Positions 14,393 to 21,675 of a DNA stretch of 41,656 bases are shown piece after piece. The translations under genes were made by a program, and so were the position numbers. The DNA lies in IMG/VR virus record IMGVR_UViG_3300036900_000064, positions 1 through 41,656 of that record, one strand, 5' to 3'. The stretch is from a virus. The notes below the pieces were generated by a model. That model was not told the origin of the DNA and did not search any database. It saw nothing but the letters and a program-made list of their open reading frames with translations. Every line of letters starts with the position of its first letter. The first letter of the stretch is position 1.

Positions 14393-15738
14393 TAACTGGT
14401 TTCCTCAAGTAACTGTGTGACGATCCGCCGCTTGCGCCTGACGATGTCGGCGACACGGGCGTCGATACTGTCCGCGACGGTGAGGATGGATATCCGCACC
14501 GGGCGGGTCTGGCCGGCGCGATAGAGGCGCGCGATGGCCTGGTCGATGCTCGCCGCCGTCCAGTCGGTTTCGAGAAAGATGGCGCGGCGGGCACTTTGGA
14601 GATTGAGGCCGAAGCCGGCCACCCTGACCGAGGCCACGAGAACCTTGACGACGCCCGCGTTGAACCCGGCGACAGCGCCTTCACGGAGGGTATGGGCGGT
14701 TTCGCCCATCAGGAGCCTCGCGCCAAAGTGATGGCAGGCGTCGGCGACGGCCTGGAGCGCGGCGACGTGGACGCCAAAGAGGACGATCCTGTCCGCGCCG
14801 CCTTCGATCTCGGATCTGATCAGATCGATCGCGGCGCGGGATTTGGCCAGGGCGAGGACGCGGCGGGTGCTGGCGAGGGGGAGCAGCATCGCGTTCAACC
14901 GCTGCCACCCCGCCTCGTCGCCGCCCTCGATCTGGGTCAGGACGACATTCAGTTCCGCCCGCTGGTCATCGGTCATGGACTGTTCGACCGCGCGCCTGTC
15001 GGCGGCGGAGATCTCAACGGGCAAGGTGTCCACGGTGAGCGGCGGCAGGTCGGTCACATCGGACAGTTTCACGCGGGATGCGCACTTCGAGAGGATGGCG
15101 CGGAGTTCATCCGTGTTCCTGGCCCCGACTATCACCGGGCCGAATGTCTTTTGGACAGTGACGCAATACCGTTCGAGGAACAGGGCCTTCTGGACGTGGC
15201 CGGGGATAAGGTTGGGGAAAAGCCTGGACAGATGTGGATGTAATTCGTCGGGACTGTTGAGCACGGGTGTTCCCGTGGCGATCCAGACCCGGTTCGAGCG
15301 AGTGAAGAGCGCGCCTTTACTGTAGACGGTCGCGCCATAAAAGGCCCGTGTCCTCGCCGCGCTACCATGGCCGAGGGCATGGCCTTCGTCGCAGACCATG
15401 GATTCCCAGTAAAGACGGAATAACTGCTTCCAGATCTCAACCCGCCGCATCAGGTCATAAGAGACGATGACGATATCGGCCTCGGGATCAATGACGGACT
15501 TGCCCGAGGTGATCCGCTGGACGCGGACGCCGGGGCGCCAGAGCGCGATATCGTTGAGCGTCTGCGGGATCAGAACAGCATGCGTGATCCACAGCTGGCG
15601 CCCGCCCACGGTGGCCCCGGCGCGGATGAGCGCGGCGGTTTTTCCCGTGCCCATCGACCAAAGCAACAGGTAGTGGCCTTTGGTGAGAGCCGGGATGACC
15701 GCGCGTTGATGCGCCCAGAGAGCAAGGGTCGATGTCAT
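14392..15738 (-). CDS. SNF2-like superfamily 2 helicase/translocase
   Basis: The ATG at 15738 (MTSTLALW) overlaps the previous TGA (ATGA), so it is preferred over one at 15762. The 448-aa protein has the Walker A motif SMGTGKT (28-34), DEGH box (in SMVCDEGHALGHG), motif III-like IATGTPV, and in the second RecA domain FGLNLQSARRAIFLE and QAIARLYRAGQTRPV (motif VI, arginine fingers). This is the compact phage SNF2 form. It probably remodels replication forks or recombination intermediates with the DUF2800 nuclease and SSB from the same operon. Confidence 0.9.
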   Translation of the reverse strand: MTSTLALWAHQRAVIPALTKGHYLLLWSMGTGKTAALIRAGATVGGRQLWITHAVLIPQTLNDIALWRPGVRVQRITSGKSVIDPEADIVIVSYDLMRRVEIWKQLFRLYWESMVCDEGHALGHGSAARTRAFYGATVYSKGALFTRSNRVWIATGTPVLNSPDELHPHLSRLFPNLIPGHVQKALFLERYCVTVQKTFGPVIVGARNTDELRAILSKCASRVKLSDVTDLPPLTVDTLPVEISAADRRAVEQSMTDDQRAELNVVLTQIEGGDEAGWQRLNAMLLPLASTRRVLALAKSRAAIDLIRSEIEGGADRIVLFGVHVAALQAVADACHHFGARLLMGETAHTLREGAVAGFNAGVVKVLVASVRVAGFGLNLQSARRAIFLETDWTAASIDQAIARLYRAGQTRPVRISILTVADSIDARVADIVRRKRRIVTQLLEETS

Positions 15739-15923
15739 CGATCGAACCTCCGGTACTGCCACCAGAAATCCCCGCCACCGCTGAGCCAGTCATGTTTTTG
15801 AATGTGACGTTTCCAGACTGGCTTAAGCCACGTCCATCCCGCGTCGTATGTCCAACGGGGATACCACGCGAACACGCTGATCCATGGGCCGATTGGATCA
15901 CCAAACCTCGGTTGGTTCACCAT
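15735..15923 (-). CDS. Hypothetical 62-aa Trp/Tyr-rich protein
   Basis: ATG at 15923 lies within the last codons of the methyltransferase gene (7-nt overlap) and the stop overlaps the helicase ATG. The product holds nine Trp in 62 residues (e.g. GPWISVFAWYPRWTYDAGW, GGDFWWQYRRFDR). The pattern is not a membrane span because charges are interspersed. Homologous-looking Trp-rich mini-proteins occur between phage methyltransferase and helicase genes; no function is known to me. Confidence 0.7.
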   Translation of the reverse strand: MVNQPRFGDPIGPWISVFAWYPRWTYDAGWTWLKPVWKRHIQKHDWLSGGGDFWWQYRRFDR

Positions 15924-16426
15924 GAGCGCGCGCCCACCATGAACCCCAGCCCGGCCCGGGTGGCGTTCCAAAGCGCCTTACGCCCCTTCGATCCAATCGC
16001 CATCAATGAAGTGCCTTGCGCGGGAGACGCCCCTGGCAGGCCACTGGCGTCGATGAATTTGATCTTGGGCGAGACGAACAGAATGGCGTCGGCATGTCTC
16101 GCCGCGTGCTGCCACCAGGGCGCGGACGTGCGGTCGGGGACAAGCGCCACACCGTTCGCGTGAGCGATGAATTTATCCAGCCACGGCACGAGCCCGTTAC
16201 GGCCGCCAAAGGGCGGATTCATCCAGACAAACCCATGCCATGGCTCAGCCAGACCATCGACGTGCGCCCAGATAATCCCGCGCGTGGGAATCCAGGACAG
16301 GTCAACGTCCCCTTCCGGGTAAGCCACGTCGAGATCAAACGTCACGCCCATCGCCTCGAATACATAAGGCGGCGTGTACCATTCGTCCGAAGCCCCGACG
16401 CTCTGCTCGTGAAGGCTCATCACCAT
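15917..16426 (-). CDS. Phage N6-adenine DNA methyltransferase (Dam-type)
   Basis: This 169-aa protein has the phage Dam layout (PF05869): DEWYTPPYVFEAM (14-26), FDLDVAYPEGD (30-40; SAM-binding acidic loop) and the catalytic motif NPPFGG (70-75). It is shorter than stand-alone E. coli Dam and close to the usual phage form. The likely role is methylating phage DNA against host restriction, or marking origins. The start ATG (16426) overlaps the preceding gene; another ATG at 16420 is possible. Confidence 0.9.
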   Translation of the reverse strand: MVMSLHEQSVGASDEWYTPPYVFEAMGVTFDLDVAYPEGDVDLSWIPTRGIIWAHVDGLAEPWHGFVWMNPPFGGRNGLVPWLDKFIAHANGVALVPDRTSAPWWQHAARHADAILFVSPKIKFIDASGLPGASPAQGTSLMAIGSKGRKALWNATRAGLGFMVGARSW

Positions 16427-16638
16427 TGCTCGTCATCAGCGGGAACGGGCTCGGGCTTTGGTAATCCCGACGCCAGTATCTCGTCGATCACCGCGCGCAA
16501 TATGAGGATACGCCCGCTCAGGCGAATAGCCGGCAGTTCACCCCTGGCCACCTGGCCGTAGATTGTCCGTCCAGGAACGCCGAGAACCTTGGCGGCCGCC
16601 TTCACGGAGTAGGTCTGAGGGGTGATTGCTTTGGCCAT
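16420..16638 (-). CDS. Excisionase/MerR-type helix-turn-helix DNA-binding protein
   Basis: The 72-aa product from ATG 16638 contains a winged-HTH: YSVKAAAKVLGVPGRTIYGQ, then VARGELPAIRLSGRILI. This is the DNA-binding domain of excisionase-type proteins. There is no clear Shine-Dalgarno at 16638 or at the alternative start 16671, so it may be leaderless or weakly translated. It is first in the minus operon and faces a divergent promoter region, a normal position for an autoregulator. No integrase is seen, so a role in excision is unlikely. Confidence 0.8.
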   Translation of the reverse strand: MAKAITPQTYSVKAAAKVLGVPGRTIYGQVARGELPAIRLSGRILILRAVIDEILASGLPKPEPVPADDEQW

Positions 16639-16689
16639 CGTGAGGGCGTCATATACACACACGGCAAACATGGCAAGGGGTAAAGTGGG
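16639..16689. promoter_or_regulatory. Divergent promoter region between early minus and plus operons
   Basis: This 51-bp gap separates the starts of two divergent operons. On the minus strand TTGCCA and TATATG are about 15 bp apart; on the plus strand TTGCTT (in the HTH coding sequence, about 16626) and CATATA are about 18 bp apart. The region holds the alternating GTGTGTGTATATG run. Assignment as promoter is from gene arrangement and weak -35/-10 matches. It is the likely target of the HTH protein encoded beside it. Confidence 0.45.
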
Positions 16690-16923
16690 ATGCGTTTCAC
16701 CAAGGAAAACACACCGGAAGGGACCGACGACGATATCAGGCGGATGAACGAACGCTATTACATTGTCGCCGATAGCGTACGCCCTGGCGGATTTACGCCG
16801 AAGTTCCTGGAGAAGTTAGCCGAGGTCGTAAGGGAAGAGGTGATGGTGCAACGACGACTGCGAGAGGCGTTCCAGACGTATCAAAACAAAGACAGTGGAA
16901 AAGATGGCGAAGGAGGCAAATAG
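16690..16923 (+). CDS. Hypothetical 77-aa charged helical protein
   Basis: ATG follows AAGGGG (16677-16682) by a slightly long spacing. The product is acidic and basic in turn, with helices (DDDIRRMNERYYIVADS, FLEKLAEVVREEVMVQRRLR) and a Lys/Gly/Glu tail. No family is recognised. It is the first gene of the plus early block, and a second promoter follows it immediately. Confidence 0.65.
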   Translation: MRFTKENTPEGTDDDIRRMNERYYIVADSVRPGGFTPKFLEKLAEVVREEVMVQRRLREAFQTYQNKDSGKDGEGGK

Positions 16924-16927
16924 ACTG

Positions 16928-16956
16928 TTGACTTATGGTCGTGAGAGGTTCATATA
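16928..16956 (+). promoter_or_regulatory. Sigma70-type promoter, one of a matched pair
   Basis: TTGACT (16928-16933), 17-bp spacer, CATATA (16951-16956), then AGG TTTGGT. The sequence from TTGAC through the -10 and beyond is nearly the same as the promoter on the opposite strand at 22113-22085 (shared: CTGTTGAC, TATG, GGT-C/T-CATATAGGTT, GGT, ATGAAC). It drives the 60-aa gene at 16997 and the genes behind it. Confidence 0.8.
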
Positions 16957-16996
16957 GGTTTGGTCAACACGATGAACCGACGAAAAGGATAAGCAG

Positions 16997-17179
16997 ATGC
17001 ACGGCACGATCATCAACAAGTCGATCACTTTCTTCCCCACCGAGGCCGCTGCCCTGAAGATCGCGGAGGCCAATGGCGGCGCCGCCGAGGGCTACACCAT
17101 TGAGGAGGCCAAGGCGAAGGCGGGCAAGCTCGTTGTCAAGGTCGTCGATGAAGAAGGCGTGTTCGTCTTCTTCCTCTAA
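16997..17179 (+). CDS. Hypothetical 60-aa protein
   Basis: ATG is preceded by AAAAGGATAAGCAG, a good Shine-Dalgarno. The protein is a compact alpha/beta pattern: HGTIINKSITFFPTEAAALK, then EEAKAKAGKLVVKVVDEEG and FVFFL at the C-terminus. No family is recognised. It lies directly behind the strongest promoter-like sequence and before a hairpin, so it may be made in large amounts early. Confidence 0.75.
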   Translation: MHGTIINKSITFFPTEAAALKIAEANGGAAEGYTIEEAKAKAGKLVVKVVDEEGVFVFFL

Positions 17180-17195
17180 GCCGGACAAAGAAAAA

Positions 17196-17220
17196 CCGGC
17201 GGCGTGGGGGGCGCCGCCGG
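17196..17220 (+). terminator. Hairpin after the 60-aa gene (weak terminator or attenuator)
   Basis: Arms 17196-17204 and 17212-17220 form a perfect 9-bp GC stem with a 7-nt G-rich loop, 16 nt past the stop codon. There is no T run after it, so it may only reduce read-through to the zinc-finger gene. Confidence 0.5.
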
Positions 17221-17266
17221 AGAGTGGGGGTGTGACGAATAACGAGTGGAAAAGGAATGTAAGCAG

Positions 17267-17563
17267 ATGAAAACGAGCAACGCAACATTGATGACGAAGT
17301 GCCCCGAATGCGAAGGCGCGGGACTGAGGACGCACGATCACCCGAACGACCCCTGGGCGCGGGTGTTCGAGTGCCGCGAATGCGAGGGGACCGGAGAGGC
17401 CGTGGCTTCTCGCGAGTGCTGCCAGCGTGACGCGACGGAATGGGTCGATGGCGCGGCATGGTGCGCCGCTCACGCCGAAGAACAGCGGACAGGCCGGGAA
17501 GAATACCCCGATTCTGAACCGTCCGACCCCTGGGAGACCAGCGGCCCGAGGAGCGGAGCATGA
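17267..17563 (+). CDS. DnaJ-type zinc-finger protein
   Basis: The start chosen is ATG 17267, preceded by AAAAGGAATGTAAGCAG, nearly the same leader as the previous gene. The 98-aa product has two CxxCxGxG zinc motifs (CPECEGAG, CRECEGTG) as in the DnaJ central domain, but no J domain. A second Cys/His set follows (ECCQRDATEW, WCAAHAEE). Such proteins are frequent in alphaproteobacterial phages; the role is probably binding of protein or nucleic acid. Its stop overlaps the next ATG. Confidence 0.8.
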   Translation: MKTSNATLMTKCPECEGAGLRTHDHPNDPWARVFECRECEGTGEAVASRECCQRDATEWVDGAAWCAAHAEEQRTGREEYPDSEPSDPWETSGPRSGA

Positions 17564-17733
17564 GTGGAAAACTGACGGCTTACGACATCCGAATGATGCT
17601 GTTGGAGCTGGAGGTCGCGGAAAGGCACCGGGAGCACGTCGTCACTCACGCTGAAAGCATCAATGCGGTGCGCCGGACGCTGCTGCGCGCCGCGCTCGGG
17701 GATGTGGACGTGGAGACGGAGAAGAAACCATGA
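17560..17733 (+). CDS. Hypothetical 57-aa helical protein
   Basis: The gene is bounded by ATGA overlaps on both sides (17560-17563 and 17730-17733). The product is a nearly continuous amphipathic helix (YDIRMMLLELEVAERHREHV, INAVRRTLLRAAL) ending in an acidic/Lys tail. It probably forms a helical hairpin or dimer. No family is recognised. Confidence 0.75.
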   Translation: MSGKLTAYDIRMMLLELEVAERHREHVVTHAESINAVRRTLLRAALGDVDVETEKKP

Positions 17734-18014
17734 GCGAGACGATGAGGGGGATCGTGGAGGACGATCGTTCCCGCCGCCTGGGAGCGGCGCTGACGGCACT
17801 GCGGTGGACCTCGAGGGATATGGCCGACGTGCTCGGCGTCGGCGTCAGCACCGCCCGGAGGTGGCGGGAAGGGCTGTATCCCGTGCCGGATGCCGTCATG
17901 GCCTGGATCGAGGGCCTGGCCGGCGCGGTGGCGGCGGTGGGACCGCCGCCGGTGCGGGTGAAGGTTGGGCATCGGCCCTCGGCGGAGGCGGATGAATGGG
18001 CCGGGTGGGGCTGA
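17730..18014 (+). CDS. Helix-turn-helix DNA-binding protein
   Basis: This 94-aa protein has an HTH at about residues 27-52: TSRDMADVLGVGVSTARRWR, followed by EGLYPVPDAVMAWIEGLA. This is an XRE/YdaS-like single-HTH layout with a Gly/Pro-rich tail. It may repress one of the early promoters or recognise the nearby inverted repeat. Its gene is the last before a strong terminator. Confidence 0.8.
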   Translation: MSETMRGIVEDDRSRRLGAALTALRWTSRDMADVLGVGVSTARRWREGLYPVPDAVMAWIEGLAGAVAAVGPPPVRVKVGHRPSAEADEWAGWG

Positions 18015-18036
18015 CGGGGTGATGGGGGGCGGGGGA

Positions 18037-18064
18037 AGGGCGACGGGAGACCGTCGCCCTTTTC
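18037..18064 (+). terminator. Rho-independent terminator after the HTH gene
   Basis: A perfect 10-bp stem (18037-18046 with 18051-18060), GAGA tetraloop, then a run of T (18060-18063). It separates the small early genes from the primase-helicase gene. Confidence 0.75.
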
Positions 18065-18100
18065 GCGTCCATGGTGTGAGCGGTGAGAGGGACGGGTGAA

Positions 18101-20569
18101 ATGACGAAGAACGAAGACGATCGGATACGGGGACTGAATCTCAGGGACATCCCTGGCCTGGCGGCGATGCTCGCCGTGCCGCGCTGGTGCCTCTGGTACT
18201 GGCGCGTCATCGAGCGGAAGGACGGGAAGAGAGGGCGGACGAAAGTGCCGGTCATCCCCGGAACGGGGATCGGGGTCAGGGTCAACGACCTTGAGGGGGT
18301 CGTGGGGTATGACGCGGCGTCAGCGGCGGTGCTGGCCGAAGGCGCCGCCGGGGTTGGTTGGAGAATGGAGGGGGATCTCGGGCTGGTGGCGCTCGACCTC
18401 GACCACTGCCGCGACCCTCGGACAGGGAAGATCGATGCGTGGGCGCTGGCGATCCTCACCGCCGCGCCAGGAGCCTACCGGGAGGTGACGCCCAGCGGAA
18501 CCGGGTTGCGGGTCATAGGGCGCCTGGGAGGGCTCCCAGAGGCGTTCCAGGGGCGGCTACGGGTGGGAGAGTGGGTCAAGGGTCTGGGGCCTGACAGCGC
18601 CGAGGAGAGGGCGTGGTGGGGCGTGGAGATCAGGCCCCGCGCCGCGATCGAGATATTCCACGCCTGTGCGCGGTTCATCACGGTGACCGGATGGGACGGG
18701 ACCGGGGACTGTACGGCCGCGATCGACGAGATCGCCGGATGGTTGATGGAGCGGGCGGACGAACGGAAGACGACCGAGGGGCGCGCGGCGGCGGCCGACG
18801 ACGATGGGCTCTCGCTGCGGGGGCATACCGAAGATGTGATCGCGGCGCTGGGCAAGATCGCGAACGACGATCTTGGATGGGACGACTGGTCGAAGACCGG
18901 GATGGCAGCCTGGGGCGCGACGGGCGGAAGCGAAGAGGGATACGAGGCTTTCAGGGAGTGGTCGGCGAAGAGCGGCAAGCACGACGATGGGAGCTGTCGC
19001 GAGCGGTGGGATCACTGGATGCGCTCGCCGCCCGATCGGCTCGGGATCGGAACGTTGCTGTATGAGGCCAACAAAGCTGATCCGGAGTGGGTAAAGCCCT
19101 CCAGGAAGGCGCGGGGGGAGTCGGAAGCCTCGGGGACCCCGGCTGGTGGTAAGAAGAAAAAACCGGTCGCCACCGAATCGATCGTCACCGAGGGGAAAGT
19201 AGCGGACATCTTCACGGCCGCTCACGCGGAGCAGCTGCGCTTCGATCATACGCGCGGAAAATGGTTTCTCTGGGATGGCACGCGGTGGCGAAGGGAAGAG
19301 ACGAAACTGGCCTATCGATGGGCGCATGAGAAGGCGCGGCGGGCGGCGTGGGGGCACGCGCCAAAGACCGTGGAGCAGGCTGGGAAAGCATCGTTCGCGG
19401 GCGGCGTGGAGCGCCTGGCGCAGGCACGGGGGGCGTTCGCGGTCACGCACGAGATATGGGACGCGGACCCGTGGCTGCTGGGCACGCCCGATGGCGTCAT
19501 TGACCTGCGGACGGGAGTTATGCGGGAGGCGCGGCCCGAGGACTACATCACCCGCCTGACGACGGTGGCGCCCGCCGCGAGTGAGGACTGTCCCTTGTGG
19601 ATGGCGTTCCTGAGCGAAGCCACGGGAAACGACGCCGACATGATTGGATTCCTCCAACGGTGGTTCGGATATTGCCTGACCGGAATAACCCGCGAGCACG
19701 CGCTGGTGTTCATCCACGGCGACGGCGGGAACGGCAAAGGCGTGCTCATGAATACCGTCTTCGGGATCATGGGAGGACACGCGGCGAACGCGGTGACGGA
19801 TACGTTCGTGGTGACACGCGGCGATAAGCACACGACGGATCTCGCCATGTTGGACGGCGCGCGGATGGTCATGGCGTCGGAAGTGGAGGAGGGGCAGACC
19901 TGGGCGGAGGCGCGGATCAAGGCCATCACCGGCGGTGATCCGATAACCGCCCGCTTCATGCGGCAAGACAACTTCACGTTCGTCCCGAGGTTCAAGCTGA
20001 CGATCAGCGGCAACCACAAGCCGGCGCTGCGGGGCGTGGATAACTCCACCCGGCGGCGGTTCAACATCGTGCCGTTCACGCGCCGGCCGGCCACACCGGA
20101 CCCAGAGCTGTCCGAGAAGCTCAAAATGGAATGGGGTGCCATCCTGCGGTGGATGATCGAGGGGTGCCTGGAGTGGCAACGCAACGGGCTTGGCGCGCCC
20201 GCGTCCGTGTCCGCCGCGACCAAAGACTACTTTGAGTCGCAGGATTACTTCGGGCGGTGGATCGAAGACCGCTGCGACCTCGGATGGGGCCTGACAGACA
20301 CGCCCATCGCCTTGTTACGTAGCTTCGAGGACTGGTGCAGGGAAAACAGGGAAGAGATGACGGACAGCCGTCGTCTGCGGGGGATGTTGGAGAAAACACA
20401 AGGTGTTTACTACATAAAAACCAAAGAGGGCCGCAAGGTAAGCGGGATAGAACTGAAGGATACGGCGGCGGCCAGAAAGAGAAAGGCGGAGGAAGAAGCA
20501 GCGAAAAAAGCCGCCGCCGGGAATGGTGGCGCGCCCAAACCCGAAGAAGAAGCCCCCGGAGAGTTTTGA
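18101..20569 (+). CDS. Primase-helicase (primase-polymerase plus D5-type SF3 helicase)
   Basis: The ATG at 18101 is preferred to an in-frame GTG at 18083. The 822-aa protein has an archaeo-eukaryotic-type primase region at the N-terminus: LGLVALDLDHCRD gives the catalytic Asp pair, and the EVTPSGTGLRVIG segment the S-G-x-G-x-H/R-like motif. A PriCT_2-like domain follows (DDWSKTGMAAWGATGG). The C-terminal half is a D5 N-terminal region and SF3 helicase: Walker A GDGGNGKG (about 540), Walker B-like MVMASEVEEG, sensor SGNHKP and arginine finger STRRRFN. It would start and unwind replication; the candidate origin lies right behind it. Confidence 0.9.
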   Translation: MTKNEDDRIRGLNLRDIPGLAAMLAVPRWCLWYWRVIERKDGKRGRTKVPVIPGTGIGVRVNDLEGVVGYDAASAAVLAEGAAGVGWRMEGDLGLVALDLDHCRDPRTGKIDAWALAILTAAPGAYREVTPSGTGLRVIGRLGGLPEAFQGRLRVGEWVKGLGPDSAEERAWWGVEIRPRAAIEIFHACARFITVTGWDGTGDCTAAIDEIAGWLMERADERKTTEGRAAAADDDGLSLRGHTEDVIAALGKIANDDLGWDDWSKTGMAAWGATGGSEEGYEAFREWSAKSGKHDDGSCRERWDHWMRSPPDRLGIGTLLYEANKADPEWVKPSRKARGESEASGTPAGGKKKKPVATESIVTEGKVADIFTAAHAEQLRFDHTRGKWFLWDGTRWRREETKLAYRWAHEKARRAAWGHAPKTVEQAGKASFAGGVERLAQARGAFAVTHEIWDADPWLLGTPDGVIDLRTGVMREARPEDYITRLTTVAPAASEDCPLWMAFLSEATGNDADMIGFLQRWFGYCLTGITREHALVFIHGDGGNGKGVLMNTVFGIMGGHAANAVTDTFVVTRGDKHTTDLAMLDGARMVMASEVEEGQTWAEARIKAITGGDPITARFMRQDNFTFVPRFKLTISGNHKPALRGVDNSTRRRFNIVPFTRRPATPDPELSEKLKMEWGAILRWMIEGCLEWQRNGLGAPASVSAATKDYFESQDYFGRWIEDRCDLGWGLTDTPIALLRSFEDWCRENREEMTDSRRLRGMLEKTQGVYYIKTKEGRKVSGIELKDTAAARKRKAEEEAAKKAAAGNGGAPKPEEEAPGEF

Positions 20570-20582
20570 TTTTAGATAAATG

Positions 20583-20603
20583 GTGCCACTCGGTGGCTGC
20601 TCA
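20583..20603 (+). repeat. Inverted repeat, left arm
   Basis: This 21-nt arm is perfectly complementary to 20657-20677. Transcribed RNA would form a 21-bp stem; in DNA it could extrude a cruciform. Confidence 0.9.
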
Positions 20604-20656
20604 TAAACGATAGTGTTCACGTGGCGCGCGCGCGCACGTATAAGGAGTTTCGTTAT

Positions 20657-20677
20657 TGAGCAGCCACCGAGTGGCAC
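20657..20677 (-). repeat. Inverted repeat, right arm
   Basis: This is the reverse complement of 20583-20603 with no mismatch. It ends 30 nt before the ATG of the 160-aa gene, whose Shine-Dalgarno (AAAGGGTG) lies in the adjacent direct repeat. Confidence 0.9.
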
Positions 20678-20706
20678 TGTTTGATATTTGATAAAGGGTG
20701 TGAACG

Positions 20707-21189
20707 ATGCAAAATGGAAAATGGGCCGACCCCGGCGTGCCTAAAACCGGCTGGGAATGCACGGGCGTGGAGGATCTTGAAGAGCCTCGGGCTACCTGTG
20801 AGATGTGCGAGGTCCAGGTGATCCGGTACGTCCATTCGATGGAGCACTGGGATTACCCGGATACGCTACGGTGCGGGTGCATATGCGCTGGATACATGGA
20901 GGAAGATGCCGACGCGGCACGCGAAAGGGACGACGCGATGCGTGCGCGGGCCGGGCGAAAAAAGAACTGGTTGTCGCGGAAATGGAGCCTGTCGAGGCGG
21001 GGAAACATGTTCCTGAACGCCGGGGATTATAACGTCGTCGTGTTTGAACGTGGCGGGGCCTGGGCGTTTCGCGTGTCGAACAAAGCGACCGACGACACGT
21101 TGCCGTCCCGCAAGCCCTACATGAGCCGGGAAGCGGCGATGCTTCGGGCGTTCGACGCCATGGAGTGGATGAAAGAGAAGGGGCGTTGA
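20707..21189 (+). CDS. Conserved Cys-rich protein of alphaproteobacterial type
   Basis: The 160-aa protein has a zinc-site-like Cys set: GWECTGVED, ATCEMCEVQVIRYVHSMEHW, LRCGCICAGYMEED. It continues with RKKNWLSRKWSLSRRGNM and a beta-strand region (YNVVVFERGGAWAFRVSN), then a C-terminal helix. I recognise the CEMC-x-IRYVH-x-M-x-H-x-GC-C-GxME pattern from small uncharacterised genes common in alphaproteobacterial genomes and their phages. The role is unknown. Its 3' end overlaps the resolvase start. Confidence 0.75.
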   Translation: MQNGKWADPGVPKTGWECTGVEDLEEPRATCEMCEVQVIRYVHSMEHWDYPDTLRCGCICAGYMEEDADAARERDDAMRARAGRKKNWLSRKWSLSRRGNMFLNAGDYNVVVFERGGAWAFRVSNKATDDTLPSRKPYMSREAAMLRAFDAMEWMKEKGR

Positions 21190-21644
21190 CACTCATCCTT
21201 GGCATCGATCCCGGCGTGAATGGCGCGGCCGCGCTTATCCGCGTGGAGGCAGGCGCAATCGCCCAATGCTTCATCGAGGCATGGACGATCGAGCACCAAC
21301 GACCACTGGCACTGGCCCCCCAGGCCAGACTGATCGTCGTCGAGGCGCAACACGCCTCTCCCCAGATGGGCGTACGATCCGCCTTCGCACTGGGGCTGGC
21401 GTACGGGGGCGTCCGGGGCATGGTGGCGGCGTCGGGGCATCAGGCGGTCGTCTATGTCCAGCCGGCGGTGTGGAGGGGCTCCTACGGGCTCGGGGGAGGT
21501 GCTGCCGGCAAAGCGGCCGGCGTCGCCATGGCCAGGGAGGTCCTGCGAGAGCCCGAACGCCCCCTGACACATGATGAGGCGGACGCGGTATTGCTGGCGT
21601 GGTGGGGCTGGCGGAACGTGCTGAACAAAGAAAAGGCCCCGTGA
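21186..21644 (+). CDS. RuvC-like Holliday junction resolvase
   Basis: I place the start at TTG 21186, overlapping the previous TGA (TTGA) with GAGAAGG just upstream; a GTG at 21165 is the alternative. The 152-aa protein has the RuvC active site: LGIDPGVNGAA (D8), VVEAQHAS (E53) and HDEADAVLLAWW (D130, D133). It is close in size to phage RuvC forms. It would resolve branched DNA before packaging. Its stop lies in the loop of a terminator. Confidence 0.88.
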   Translation: MTLILGIDPGVNGAAALIRVEAGAIAQCFIEAWTIEHQRPLALAPQARLIVVEAQHASPQMGVRSAFALGLAYGGVRGMVAASGHQAVVYVQPAVWRGSYGLGGGAAGKAAGVAMAREVLREPERPLTHDEADAVLLAWWGWRNVLNKEKAP

Positions 21645-21660
21645 GGGGCCTTTTGCTTTT
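21631..21660. terminator. Bidirectional rho-independent terminator
   Basis: A perfect 10-bp stem (21631-21640 with 21645-21654) with loop GTGA has T-runs on the plus side (TTTT, then GCTTTT) and A-runs on the other. It ends the resolvase transcript and, on the minus strand, the DnaJ-zinc-finger gene that stops at 21676. Confidence 0.85.
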
Positions 21661-21675
21661 GGCCAATGGAGATAA

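Larger units (their letters stand above)
20565..20700. promoter_or_regulatory. Origin-like inverted-repeat/direct-repeat structure
   Basis: A perfect 21-bp inverted repeat has arms at 20583-20603 and 20657-20677, with a 53-nt spacer. The spacer holds alternating GC (GCGCGCGCGCGC) flanked by ACGTG/CACGT. Outside the arms lie direct repeats 20565-20585 and 20680-20700 (TTTGAT-N4-GATAAA-N-GGTG, 18 of 21 identical), AT-rich and containing the primase stop codon in the first copy. The whole fits a hairpin-type or iteron-flanked replication origin next to the initiator gene. It could also act as a transcription terminator or protein-binding element. Confidence 0.6.

Noticed and set aside
16420-16638. 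True excisionase of a temperate phage
   Set aside because: The fold is excisionase-like but no integrase, repressor or attachment site was found; a regulator role is more economical.
18557-20179. 540-codon ORF antisense to the primase-helicase
   Set aside because: The opposite strand encodes a protein with complete primase and SF3 helicase motifs; the antisense product is Arg/Pro/His-rich with no family pattern, as expected of a high-GC shadow.
20583-20677. Insertion-sequence ends or attachment site
   Set aside because: The inverted repeat encloses only 53 nt, with no transposase, and no integrase gene is seen in the genome.
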